From Candidatus Fermentibacterota bacterium (GTDB lineage: Bacteria; Fermentibacterota; Fermentibacteria; Fermentibacterales; Fermentibacteraceae), in assembly GCA_002748705.1 (NCBI GenBank), contig PDSZ01000028.1, positions 1 to 38,710 of the forward strand: a DNA stretch of 38,710 nt, written 5' to 3'. How positions within the stretch are numbered: position 1 is the first letter of the stretch; each line of letters opens with the position of its first letter. The notes beneath the pieces were generated by a model. It was not told where the DNA came from. It did not search any database and saw only the letters and a program-made list of their open reading frames with translations. Position numbers and translations under genes: made by a program. Of this stretch, positions 7,203 through 14,895 are shown piece by piece.

Positions 7203-8033
7203 TTAGAACCTGTCCAGCGGGCTGAGTACCCTGAGAGGAGTGCGGTTCTTTGCCAGCTTCAGGTATGGTGTTATCATGGAAGGTGTGGCTATTCCCAGAA
7301 GCTTCTGAACCATTTTTCTGTCGGTTCCGTCTTCAAGCAGGTGAACTGCGAAGCTGTGCCTGAGCCAGCCCAGAGTTGCCTTCTTGTCTATGCCTGCTTC
7401 TGCAAGGGCGTCAGTAAATGCTCTCTGAATTGTTCTTGCGGAAACAAAAGAAGTTCTGCCTCTGCCTGGGAACAGGTATGGTGAAGGATCGGTTCTGAGG
7501 TCAAGATACTGCGCGAGAATTCTGCCTGTGGTTTTTGCCAGAATGGTGTCTCTGAGGTACTCGCCTTCAGGGCTGTATACATGAACAATATTCTTTTCCA
7601 GATCAACATGACTCCGCTCCATAATGGCGGTTTCACTGACCCGAAGACCGCTGGAGTAAATGAACATCAGCGCAAGTCTGTATTTCAGATCGTGAACATG
7701 CTGGAAAACTTCTGCGATCTCGTCTCTGGTAAATACACCATGCAGCGGAACTTTTTTTGCAATTACGCCGGGACCTGGAAGAGGGTTTTCCTTCTTGAGT
7801 ACCTGCGAATAGAGGTATCTGATAGCACTCTGGGCCTGATTGATGTATGAGAGGGATTTCCCTTCAGCGACAAGTCCCTCAAGATAGTCTCTCAAATCGC
7901 TTTTTGTCAGTGAGCTTGTCTGCTCACCAAAATTATTCTGAAGCCTTCGAAGATGAGAAATGTAGCTGTTGGCTGTTTTTGGGCTTCGCCCTGAAGCATC
8001 CAGCATTTTTCTGGTTTCTTCAACAAAATCCAT
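7203..8033 (-). CDS. Tyrosine recombinase (Xer/phage-integrase family) with a degenerate active site
   Basis: A 276-residue protein with an N-terminal SAM-like DNA-binding domain (about 1-85) and a C-terminal catalytic fold (about 100-260). The first Arg is present (SSGLRVSE, R131), as are the second Arg (LRHSFAVHLL, R225) and the nucleophile position Tyr (TPYLKL, Y257). Other catalytic positions are altered: the His three residues before R225 is Gly222, the His of the usual LGH motif is Ile248, and the beta-hairpin that normally carries the catalytic Lys reads SPEGEYLRDT, with no Lys. Promoter and terminator make it a single-gene unit; the start has AGGGG eight or so bases upstream. It may be inactive, slow, or a DNA-binding regulator. 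No integron or phage context is seen. Confidence 0.88.
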   Translation of the reverse strand: MDFVEETRKMLDASGRSPKTANSYISHLRRLQNNFGEQTSSLTKSDLRDYLEGLVAEGKSLSYINQAQSAIRYLYSQVLKKENPLPGPGVIAKKVPLHGVFTRDEIAEVFQHVHDLKYRLALMFIYSSGLRVSETAIMERSHVDLEKNIVHVYSPEGEYLRDTILAKTTGRILAQYLDLRTDPSPYLFPGRGRTSFVSARTIQRAFTDALAEAGIDKKATLGWLRHSFAVHLLEDGTDRKMVQKLLGIATPSMITPYLKLAKNRTPLRVLSPLDRF

Positions 8034-8088
8034 GTTTTACCCCTTTCGTCTCAGTTACATCATGGACAATTGAGAATCTCTTACAGCT

Positions 8089-8117
8089 ACAATAAATCGC
8101 TTAAAGAAAAATGTCAA
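8089..8117 (-). promoter_or_regulatory. Sigma-70-type promoter of the tyrosine recombinase gene
   Basis: On the minus strand a perfect -35 TTGACA (8117-8112) is followed by a 17-bp spacer and -10 TATTGT (8094-8089). Transcription would begin near 8082, leaving a leader of about 50 bases before the ATG at 8033. Confidence 0.75.
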
Positions 8118-8208
8118 GCTCTATTGGATGTTGTGCATAAATAAAGAAAGTGTTATTCTTTATATCCATGTGACTGACTGGGGTTTCAAAGAAATAAGGA
8201 GGTTATGT

Positions 8209-10314
8209 TTGGTTTCGGTCAGTGGTGATTCTGTTAAAAGAAGGTTCTATGTTCCGTTCATTCTGGCTTTTCTGGTTTTCTCAGCTGTTCTCACAGGGGA
8301 GTACTTCATAATAAGCCAGGCTATTGAGGATGCATATAAGAAAAGATCAGCAGAGTATCATTCTTTTTCCAGCAGTATTATTTCAATAATAGAACGATTT
8401 CCACATATCCCTGCTGATTCTCTTCTGAAAGTGATGCAGCCTCTTCTTCCTTACGACAGCAGTGGTATTTCAATCTCCAGGGACATCCCTGCAGTGCCGA
8501 ATACTGAGGAAATACCATTATACAATGCAGACGGCACGGTGATGGATCGGAGAAATGCTGACGGCTCCTGGGAGAACCTTGTTATAGAGCATATAGTAAT
8601 TAAAACAGAGAGCGATAGTGTTCTGTGCGTATATCTTGTTAATGAGACAGACGGGCACATAAATTTTTTGCATGACGCCAAGTTAGGTTTGATTATTATT
8701 CAATTAATTATTATAATAATATTGATGGTACCCAGCGGGCTTATGATAGAATCCTTTCGAAGAAGAAGGCGCATGACAGGTCTGGAAACAGTCAAGGGAT
8801 CAGGGGCAGTTCAGGAATCAGTTCTCGGCAGTCTGAAAAAATCAAATCAGGCAGGTGTTATGGTTCTTCAGTCCGGCGGGAAAATATTATGGATTAACGA
8901 TTTCTGTCTGGATATTCTTGAAATAAGCGAAGCTGAATCTCGTTCAGGCATCTCTTCGGTTATGGCTCTGCCGCCTGGTATAAGGGAAAGCCTTGCATTG
9001 TCTGATGATGAGTATTCTGCTCATAGCGGATCACTTCAGGTTGTTCTAAAATCCATGACTGGTGAAATGAAGCCTGTGATAATGGAGGTGCTGTTTTCCG
9101 AAGAGAAGCAGGCTGACAGATTGAAAACAGTAACTCTGATTCCAGCAGGCTTAGTAGTCCGGTCTAACCAGTACCGAAAGGAATCTGTTACCGCAGGGGC
9201 GAATCCTGTTCTTTTGAAGCCGGATACAAAAATGCTTGGTTCAATAATACACAGGATGAGGAACCATCTTTCAGGAATAGTAGGTATGGCTTCGCTGGAA
9301 CTGGAAGGTGGAATATCTGAAATATCCCATGAAAGTCTGGTCTCAATTCTGGATTCAGCGGGAAAACTTACTGCTATCTGCGAGGATATTGAGCTGCTTT
9401 TCAACAGGGAGGGTGAGTCTAAGTTAAGGGATCCTCTCAATGAAGTCAGCCTGATTTCAAATATTCTGAAACGAATTTTGCCGAAAGGGGTGGATTTTCA
9501 GGTATCAGGAGGCAGTCGAAAGCTAATCTCCACCTCCAGAGTGCTTCTCAGGGAATTTCTTTACAGCCTGGCAGTTAACTCTGCGGACACAATGAACGGT
9601 AAAGGCAGAATAAGAATAGATGTTTCAGATCGTATTCCTGCCGAGCTGGGCGGTATGGGTATTTTTTCACCTGACAGCATGGTAGCTGTCAGATATTCAG
9701 ACGGGTTCATAATGCCGGTGGCTCTCAGAGATGTACTTTCAAGCAGGAAATACACTGACAGTGATGTGGAGAGACAGTTCGGCACAGCTATTGGCACATT
9801 GTACAGAGTTATTCGTGAGATGAAAGGCCGTATCGTTTTCGAACGCAGTTCCGGTGAGACTCAGCTCTGTCTTCTTCTTCAGGGAACCGAGCAGGAGGTT
9901 TCAGCTCAGAATGCAAGTGTCTGTGATACAGCAGATCTGAAGGTGCTTGTTGCAGATGAAAACAAGAGCTTACTCAAATCCGCCTGCGATTTTCTTGAGT
10001 ACAGGGGAATAGTGGTTACACCTGTCTCTGACGACTCAAGAGCTGTGAATCTGATCAAATCAGGTGTTTTTGATGCTGTTGTGCTGGATATGAATATCTT
10101 CGGTACAGCTGTTGACGGTATTGTACGGTTTTGTCAGACCAGCTTGTCTAAGATGGCTGTAATCATAACCACAGAGCATGGCATAACTGCGTCAATAAGG
10201 GAACTGCTTGATTGCCCGTCTACTGCATACATCAACAAGCCCTATAAACTTGAAATAATGTTGGAAACTATATATTCAATTCTAGTAAGGATAAGAAAGG
10301 TGAACGAAGCGTGA
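8209..10314 (+). CDS. Membrane-bound hybrid sensor kinase with receiver domain, kinase core divergent
   Basis: 701 residues. It has two membrane helices (about 14-36 and 158-180) enclosing a periplasmic sensor domain, a PAS-like segment (about 213-320), a DHp-like helix with candidate phospho-His H348 in IIHRMRNHLSGI, a GHKL-like region (about 440-560) and a C-terminal receiver domain (577-695) with acidic pair D583/E584, phosphoacceptor D627, T654 and K677. The kinase core is poorly conserved: the N box LAVNSAD is recognisable, but the usual DxGxG becomes SDGFIMP and the second glycine box is weak. I chose TTG 8209, which has AGGAGG six bases upstream. The stop overlaps mgtC by 4 bp, so signalling and that membrane protein are coupled. 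A possible promoter TTGTGC-17-TATTCT lies near 8137-8165. Confidence 0.82.
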   Translation: MVSVSGDSVKRRFYVPFILAFLVFSAVLTGEYFIISQAIEDAYKKRSAEYHSFSSSIISIIERFPHIPADSLLKVMQPLLPYDSSGISISRDIPAVPNTEEIPLYNADGTVMDRRNADGSWENLVIEHIVIKTESDSVLCVYLVNETDGHINFLHDAKLGLIIIQLIIIIILMVPSGLMIESFRRRRRMTGLETVKGSGAVQESVLGSLKKSNQAGVMVLQSGGKILWINDFCLDILEISEAESRSGISSVMALPPGIRESLALSDDEYSAHSGSLQVVLKSMTGEMKPVIMEVLFSEEKQADRLKTVTLIPAGLVVRSNQYRKESVTAGANPVLLKPDTKMLGSIIHRMRNHLSGIVGMASLELEGGISEISHESLVSILDSAGKLTAICEDIELLFNREGESKLRDPLNEVSLISNILKRILPKGVDFQVSGGSRKLISTSRVLLREFLYSLAVNSADTMNGKGRIRIDVSDRIPAELGGMGIFSPDSMVAVRYSDGFIMPVALRDVLSSRKYTDSDVERQFGTAIGTLYRVIREMKGRIVFERSSGETQLCLLLQGTEQEVSAQNASVCDTADLKVLVADENKSLLKSACDFLEYRGIVVTPVSDDSRAVNLIKSGVFDAVVLDMNIFGTAVDGIVRFCQTSLSKMAVIITTEHGITASIRELLDCPSTAYINKPYKLEIMLETIYSILVRIRKVNEA

Positions 10315-10988
10315 GCTGGGAGAATATGCTGCTCAGGCTTGCTGCAGCCGCAGCAGCAGGTGGATTGATGGGGCTTGAGAGACAGGTCCACGGCAGGCCT
10401 GCAGGCCTTAGGACCCACATTCTGGTCTCTGCCGGCGCCTGTATGGCAATTGTAGCAGGTCTGCTTGCGGCGGAGAGCGCAAGTGTTTCAACTGTTGTTG
10501 ATGCAGGCAGAATTGCGGCAGGGGTAATTACAGGTGTGGGTTTTTTGGGAGCAGGCACCATAGTACACTACCGTGAAGGTGTAGGAGGCCTTACAACTGC
10601 AGCTTGTCTGTGGTATGCGGCAATGACAGGAGTTGTGTGCGGTTTCGGCCTGTTTCTCTTTGCAGCGGCAGCAGCTTTTACGGCTCTTGTGGTGCTCATT
10701 CTTCTTGAGCAGATAGAAGATCGTCTTCCTGCAGCAGCTTATTGGACCCTGAAGATAAGAACGGGACTGGATGTTTCCAGTGATGTTGAGGAGCAATGGC
10801 GTGGTGTTCTGAAAGAACAGGGCCTTACACTTAAAAGCATTACTGTGAGTATTTCAGAGGAAAGAAAGATCTATACACTTACATTGAGAAGCAGGTTTCG
10901 CAGGGATTTTACAGATGCTGTTGCAGAGATCAGTTCACTGGATGGTATTCTAGCCGCAGAGCTTTCCCACAGGTCCGGTGAACTGTGA
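10311..10988 (+). CDS. MgtC/SapB family membrane protein
   Basis: 225 residues. The N-terminal ~135 residues form the hydrophobic MgtC domain, with the hallmark AGGLMGLERQVHGRPAGLRT segment, then SAGACMAIVAG, GVGFLGAGTIV and GLTTAACLWYAA, and four to five membrane helices. The C-terminal ~85 residues are soluble and look like the ACT-like domain of longer MgtC proteins. MgtC-family members act in low-Mg2+ physiology and ATP synthase or cell-envelope homeostasis; this branch (YhiD/SapB) is not well defined. GTG 10311 overlaps the sensor kinase stop (GTGA), and its own end overlaps the patatin gene the same way, showing a tightly coupled three-gene operon. Confidence 0.9.
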   Translation: MSWENMLLRLAAAAAAGGLMGLERQVHGRPAGLRTHILVSAGACMAIVAGLLAAESASVSTVVDAGRIAAGVITGVGFLGAGTIVHYREGVGGLTTAACLWYAAMTGVVCGFGLFLFAAAAAFTALVVLILLEQIEDRLPAAAYWTLKIRTGLDVSSDVEEQWRGVLKEQGLTLKSITVSISEERKIYTLTLRSRFRRDFTDAVAEISSLDGILAAELSHRSGEL

Positions 10989-11842
10989 AAGTAGGTGTTG
11001 CACTTGGAGGGGGAGGAGCCCGGGGGTATGCCCACTTCGGAGTTCTTTATGCCCTTGAGAAGAACGGTATTCAGATAGATTGCCTGGCAGGTACCAGTAT
11101 AGGGGCAGCAATAGGGGCTCTCTGGGCCACAATGCAGACAGTTGACTGTTTCAGAGAACTGAGAAAGCTGACCCGCTCCGGCGTATGGAACTATCTTGAC
11201 CTGGAGATTCCAACGGTTAACGGGCTTTTCAGAGGCGAAAAGCTGTACCATCTTCTTCAAAGCTGGTTCATGGGTTACAGAATAGAGCATCTTACCAGGG
11301 AATTCTGTGCCAACGCAGTTGAGCTGGAAACCGGAAGGGAGGTCACCTTTACCTCTGGTTCTGTGTCTGATGCAGTCAGAGCAAGTGTTTCTCTGCCGAT
11401 GGTTCTTTCTCCCTGGAAGATAGGGCATAGCAGCTATGTGGATGGCGGTGTGGTAAATCCTTTGCCTATAAAGCAGTGCAGGGAAATGGGAGCTGATGTT
11501 GTTATAGCAGTCGATCTTCTGGGGGTGGTTGGAAATACCGGTATTGGTGCAAACAGCAGCTTTCGAATGCCTGATGATCTATCTGACCTTGCTGAAGACA
11601 TGCGATTTCTAAAAAAACTTCTCAAGCCTGCCATTCCCTCTATTGCCTTTTCCTCGATTCTGCTTTCACAGAAAGCACTCACAGATTCAATACTGCAGTC
11701 AGCAACGCCGGCTGTACTCATAAGGCCTGATCTGAGCATGTACTCCGGAGATGAGTTTCATATGGTTGAAGAGATAAGTGAAAAAGGAAAAGAAGCTGCG
11801 GAACTTATGATGCCGGATATTCTCCGTTCTCTGAGAAGCTGA
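10985..11842 (+). CDS. Patatin-like phospholipase (RssA/NTE type)
   Basis: A 285-residue serine hydrolase of the patatin family, probably acting on membrane phospholipids or related esters. The oxyanion motif GGGGARG spans residues 8-14, the nucleophile elbow GTSIG 36-40 with Ser38, and the catalytic dyad Asp153 lies in YVDGGVVNPLP. All catalytic elements are intact and there is no signal peptide, so it is presumably cytoplasmic, peripherally membrane-bound. It starts at GTG 10985, overlapping the mgtC stop by 4 bp, and ends the operon. A T-run at 11866-11872 follows, with only a poor stem. The substrate is not predictable. Confidence 0.93.
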   Translation: MKVGVALGGGGARGYAHFGVLYALEKNGIQIDCLAGTSIGAAIGALWATMQTVDCFRELRKLTRSGVWNYLDLEIPTVNGLFRGEKLYHLLQSWFMGYRIEHLTREFCANAVELETGREVTFTSGSVSDAVRASVSLPMVLSPWKIGHSSYVDGGVVNPLPIKQCREMGADVVIAVDLLGVVGNTGIGANSSFRMPDDLSDLAEDMRFLKKLLKPAIPSIAFSSILLSQKALTDSILQSATPAVLIRPDLSMYSGDEFHMVEEISEKGKEAAELMMPDILRSLRS

Positions 11843-11917
11843 GAAAAGACTTTCATTTTTTTCGGGGAATTATCATAATCCGTATTCAGGTATGACACTA
11901 TTGACTGCGGAGGGTTC

Positions 11918-12727
11918 ATGGCACTGTTTTCCAGTAATTTGAAGAAAATGCAGCATGAGCTGGATAACAGCTTTATAGACTGGAATCGTCTGGCTTCCCT
12001 TTCATCCGGAAAGTATGACCTTTCCGGAAAGAACTACGAAGACGGCAGGAAACTTGTCATTTCTCTTATTCAAAGAGCCTCGGAGGGCCTTGATGATGGC
12101 ACAGAGCTCACAAAAATAATAAGAAACATTCATTCCAAAGGCGGTGATTTCAACAGGCCTTTGAACGAAAAAGGCGGTACAGCAATACATGTGGCGGCAG
12201 AGCAGCAGAGCAGTGTTCTTCTCAAAGCTCTTCTTGACGCAGGCATACCTCCTGCAGCAACCACTTCTTCCGGCGCAACCCCGCTCCACAGAGCCGTATA
12301 CGCAGGCTCTCCAGATAATGTGAGACTACTTCTTTCAGCAGGAGCAGATCCCGGCGCTGAAGACAACATGAGCAATTCTCCGCTGCACATTGCTGCCATG
12401 CATAATGATACAACTGAGATAACAAAGCTCTTGCTCTCCTCAGGCGCAAAAGCCTATCATCGTAATTCAGATAAGAAGCGTCCTGCAGACCTGGCAATGG
12501 ACAGGCAATTCCAGAAGTGTGTAGAACTCCTTGCAGAGAGCCTGCGCAATCTGAGAAGAACCAGACATATACAGTGGAAGTGCCCGAAGTGCAGCAATCC
12601 AATAAAGAGACCGCCTGCTGAGAAAATCAGCTGGTACCTGAATCTTGAAATGTGGGAACATCTAAGATTCACCTGCGGCAACTGCGGCAATGTGAGTACC
12701 GCACTATGCCTTGACGGCGAAATCTGA
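11918..12727 (+). CDS. Ankyrin-repeat protein with C-terminal zinc-ribbon-like domain
   Basis: 269 residues. The N-terminal ~80 are helical and unfamiliar. Three or four ankyrin repeats follow (about 84-205), seen as GGTAIHVAAEQQ, GATPLHRAVYAG, SNSPLHIAAMHN and a degraded RPADLAMDRQ. After a basic linker (LRNLRRTRH) comes a cysteine module with CPKC at 222-225 and CGNC at 253-256, spaced like a zinc ribbon. No signal peptide. Ankyrins mediate protein binding, so this looks like a zinc-containing adaptor; its partner is unknown. GGAGGG upstream of ATG 11918 supports the start. Its stop codon directly abuts the stop of the convergent HD gene with zero bases between them. Confidence 0.85.
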   Translation: MALFSSNLKKMQHELDNSFIDWNRLASLSSGKYDLSGKNYEDGRKLVISLIQRASEGLDDGTELTKIIRNIHSKGGDFNRPLNEKGGTAIHVAAEQQSSVLLKALLDAGIPPAATTSSGATPLHRAVYAGSPDNVRLLLSAGADPGAEDNMSNSPLHIAAMHNDTTEITKLLLSSGAKAYHRNSDKKRPADLAMDRQFQKCVELLAESLRNLRRTRHIQWKCPKCSNPIKRPPAEKISWYLNLEMWEHLRFTCGNCGNVSTALCLDGEI

Positions 12728-14050
12728 TTATCTGAAAAGCGGTTCAGCAGCCTTTTCGAACAACTCCCTGCATGCACTTTTCACAGCTTCCCTGTGTTCC
12801 GGAGCACAGGAAACAGTCAGAAGACTTCTGTTTGGCCTTGCCTTCATCAGGTACTCGGCGAAGGGAGGATCCAGTTCTTCAAGGGGAATCAGTCTGTTTC
12901 TCCTGTCAACGAAGCGTATGTCCTGTTTCTGAAATCTTTCTTCAGATACCTTTACCGCCTCTATAGGTAAATCTACTATTATGAAGCCCCTGTCCACTCC
13001 AGACCGTTCTGATATCTGGCTTGTAAGAATTTCCGAGGCGCCTGCAGGAGAACTGTTCTGATTTCTCAGGTTGTTAAGAAAGTGTATGTCGCTGTCTGTT
13101 GGCGTTACTGAATCTATTCTGAAAACCTGGGAGAAGAGCCCCTGCCGGTACTTGACTCTCCATGCCATCTCACGGACCCAGGGATCCGATGATTCCAGCT
13201 CCAGATAACTGAGAAGCTGGTCGTCAGTCATGAACATGAAGTTTTTCATCTCTCCCAGTTCTATGACACTCCTTCTTGCGGCAGAGAGCAGCATTCTGTC
13301 CACTATTCTGGTTTTTCTGTGAAGGTAGACAGAAGAGTACATCTGCAGTCTGGCCAGAAGGAAGTCTCTTACAGCGTTAAGCCCTTTTTCCTGAAAGACC
13401 AGTCTGCCTTCCCTTACAGCCATTGTGGAGATTATTCTGTCCACCTCTATATGCCCGAAAGCAACTCCTGTGAAATGAAAGTCTCTCTGAAGATAGTCCA
13501 GCATATCTGCATCCACTTCACCGAATATCATCTGCTGAACGAAATCACAGCCATTGTAACAGCTGGTTATGAGAGAGGACACCGCTTCAGGATCTATGTT
13601 GTGTCTCTTGAGTATTTCCGGAATTCTGCCTGAACCCCTAACAGGCATAAGTGTTCTGCCTGTAACCATGTCTGCAACCAGATCCATGTGATCTTCGCCT
13701 GTAAGTTCCAGATAAAGCGGTTCAAGAGTATGAGACCATGGTGTGTGGCCTATGTCGTGAAGAAGACCGGCGGCTTCCACCAGATTTCTTACATTCTTCT
13801 CTCCCTGAAACTGATCTGAATAGTTGTCGGTGAGATGCTGCGCTATCGTTCCTGCTATGTGAGAGACACCAAGAGCATGGGCAAGGCGCATACCGTGGGC
13901 TCCAGGATAACTCTGAAATGTGGTGCCCAGCTGATGTATGAAACTCAGTCTCTGGACCTCCACAGTTTTCAGCAGCTCTTCCTGAAGACTGGAGATCTTT
14001 ATGGTTCCCAGAACAGGTTCTCTTATATACATAACTTTTCTGTCGCTCAT
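12728..14050 (-). CDS. HD-domain phosphohydrolase, SAMHD1/YwfO-like (COG1078)
   Basis: 440 residues resembling the COG1078 HD superfamily, which includes SAMHD1- and dGTPase-like dNTP triphosphohydrolases. Family landmarks: GTTFQSYPGAHGMRLAHALGV (first metal His in that block), the HD pair H98-D99 in AAGLLHDIGHTPWSH, and the downstream GEVDADMLDYLQRD with the last metal Asp. The metal site is therefore intact. Likely activity is dNTP or other nucleotide hydrolysis; the substrate cannot be read. I chose ATG 14050 with GGAAGGA just upstream rather than a start at 14107 that would overlap the preceding gene. It lies 2 bp after the nucleotidyltransferase gene, so they are co-transcribed. Confidence 0.9.
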   Translation of the reverse strand: MSDRKVMYIREPVLGTIKISSLQEELLKTVEVQRLSFIHQLGTTFQSYPGAHGMRLAHALGVSHIAGTIAQHLTDNYSDQFQGEKNVRNLVEAAGLLHDIGHTPWSHTLEPLYLELTGEDHMDLVADMVTGRTLMPVRGSGRIPEILKRHNIDPEAVSSLITSCYNGCDFVQQMIFGEVDADMLDYLQRDFHFTGVAFGHIEVDRIISTMAVREGRLVFQEKGLNAVRDFLLARLQMYSSVYLHRKTRIVDRMLLSAARRSVIELGEMKNFMFMTDDQLLSYLELESSDPWVREMAWRVKYRQGLFSQVFRIDSVTPTDSDIHFLNNLRNQNSSPAGASEILTSQISERSGVDRGFIIVDLPIEAVKVSEERFQKQDIRFVDRRNRLIPLEELDPPFAEYLMKARPNRSLLTVSCAPEHREAVKSACRELFEKAAEPLFR

Positions 14051-14052
14051 TT

Positions 14053-14871
14053 TCAGTTCCTTCCCTGAAATCTCATTCCGGTAATTACTTTTCGGAACAT
14101 ACTCCATGCAAGAACTCTGCGCTTTTTTCCTCTTAATTTCATTATAGCGCCCAGGGTACCGCAGGGGCCTTTGCGGTTCCCTGTCTGAAGGGTGTCTGAT
14201 AAATGCAGCGGTATTTCAGCACCGCAGCAGACCAGCACTTTAAGTATGCTGTTTCCCCATCCTGAAGCAGCTGCATGAGTTCCGAACCACCTCCATGACT
14301 TTTCATCCATTTTTTCTGCCAGAAGCCTTATGTCGGTTTTCTGGTAGTTTTTGAGGAAAGATGAATCTGCATGGTGAAGTGCAGTGTATAGAAGAGTATC
14401 AGTCCAGCAGGGAGCAGCGTATCCGCAGACTGTTCTGGTTTCTCTCAGTATTCCCGGCAGGGGAACAGTTCCCGGAAGAAGAGAAGGATAGTAAAGCGGA
14501 TGGGTGTGCAGCTCAAGAAGAACTCCTCCCAGAACAAACTTAGCCTCTCCTGTAATTCCATAGGTGAAAAGCTGCTTTTGTTCCTCTGCGGTTGAAAATC
14601 CGGTATTCGCCAGAGCTGTCCATGCCCGCTCTGCATCATTCATTGGAACAAGAAGGTCTATATCTCCCATAGGCCTTTCATCAGGGTTTTCATAAAGACT
14701 GTAGGCAAAGTCCATTCCCTTCCAGAGAAAGAAGGGGATACAGTGGCGATGAAAGGCAGAGGAAGCCAGTTTCAACACTTCTTCCCGGGCCACCTGAAGA
14801 GCCACTGCCTGCCTTTTGGTCAGAGCTGATTCCTTCCTGTTGTTTCCTGCTGCATCAGTGATAATATTCAC
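14053..14871 (-). CDS. NTP_transf_5-type nucleotidyltransferase
   Basis: 272 residues matching the uncharacterised nucleotidyltransferase family PF14907 of the polymerase-beta fold. The diagnostic block is present: FFLWKGMDFAYSLY (41-60, Lys51), then RPMGDIDLLV with metal-binding Asp70 and Asp72. Relatives occur beside peptide natural-product clusters and elsewhere, without an established reaction; no such cluster is present here. It begins at GTG 14871, with no well-spaced ribosome binding site, so the first 15-30 residues are uncertain. It is the first gene of a two-gene unit with the HD phosphohydrolase, and is divergent from the PHP gene by only 24 bp. Confidence 0.82.
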   Translation of the reverse strand: MNIITDAAGNNRKESALTKRQAVALQVAREEVLKLASSAFHRHCIPFFLWKGMDFAYSLYENPDERPMGDIDLLVPMNDAERAWTALANTGFSTAEEQKQLFTYGITGEAKFVLGGVLLELHTHPLYYPSLLPGTVPLPGILRETRTVCGYAAPCWTDTLLYTALHHADSSFLKNYQKTDIRLLAEKMDEKSWRWFGTHAAASGWGNSILKVLVCCGAEIPLHLSDTLQTGNRKGPCGTLGAIMKLRGKKRRVLAWSMFRKVITGMRFQGRN

Positions 14872-14895
14872 CTTCCGGGAAAGGATGGGTATTCT

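Noticed and set aside
7203..8033. Integron integrase
   Set aside because: No integrase-specific insertion between the catalytic boxes, no attC-like repeats or gene cassettes nearby.
11843..11872. Rho-independent terminator after the patatin gene
   Set aside because: There is a run of seven T, but the stem before it (GAAA/TTTC) is only 4 bp; too weak to call.
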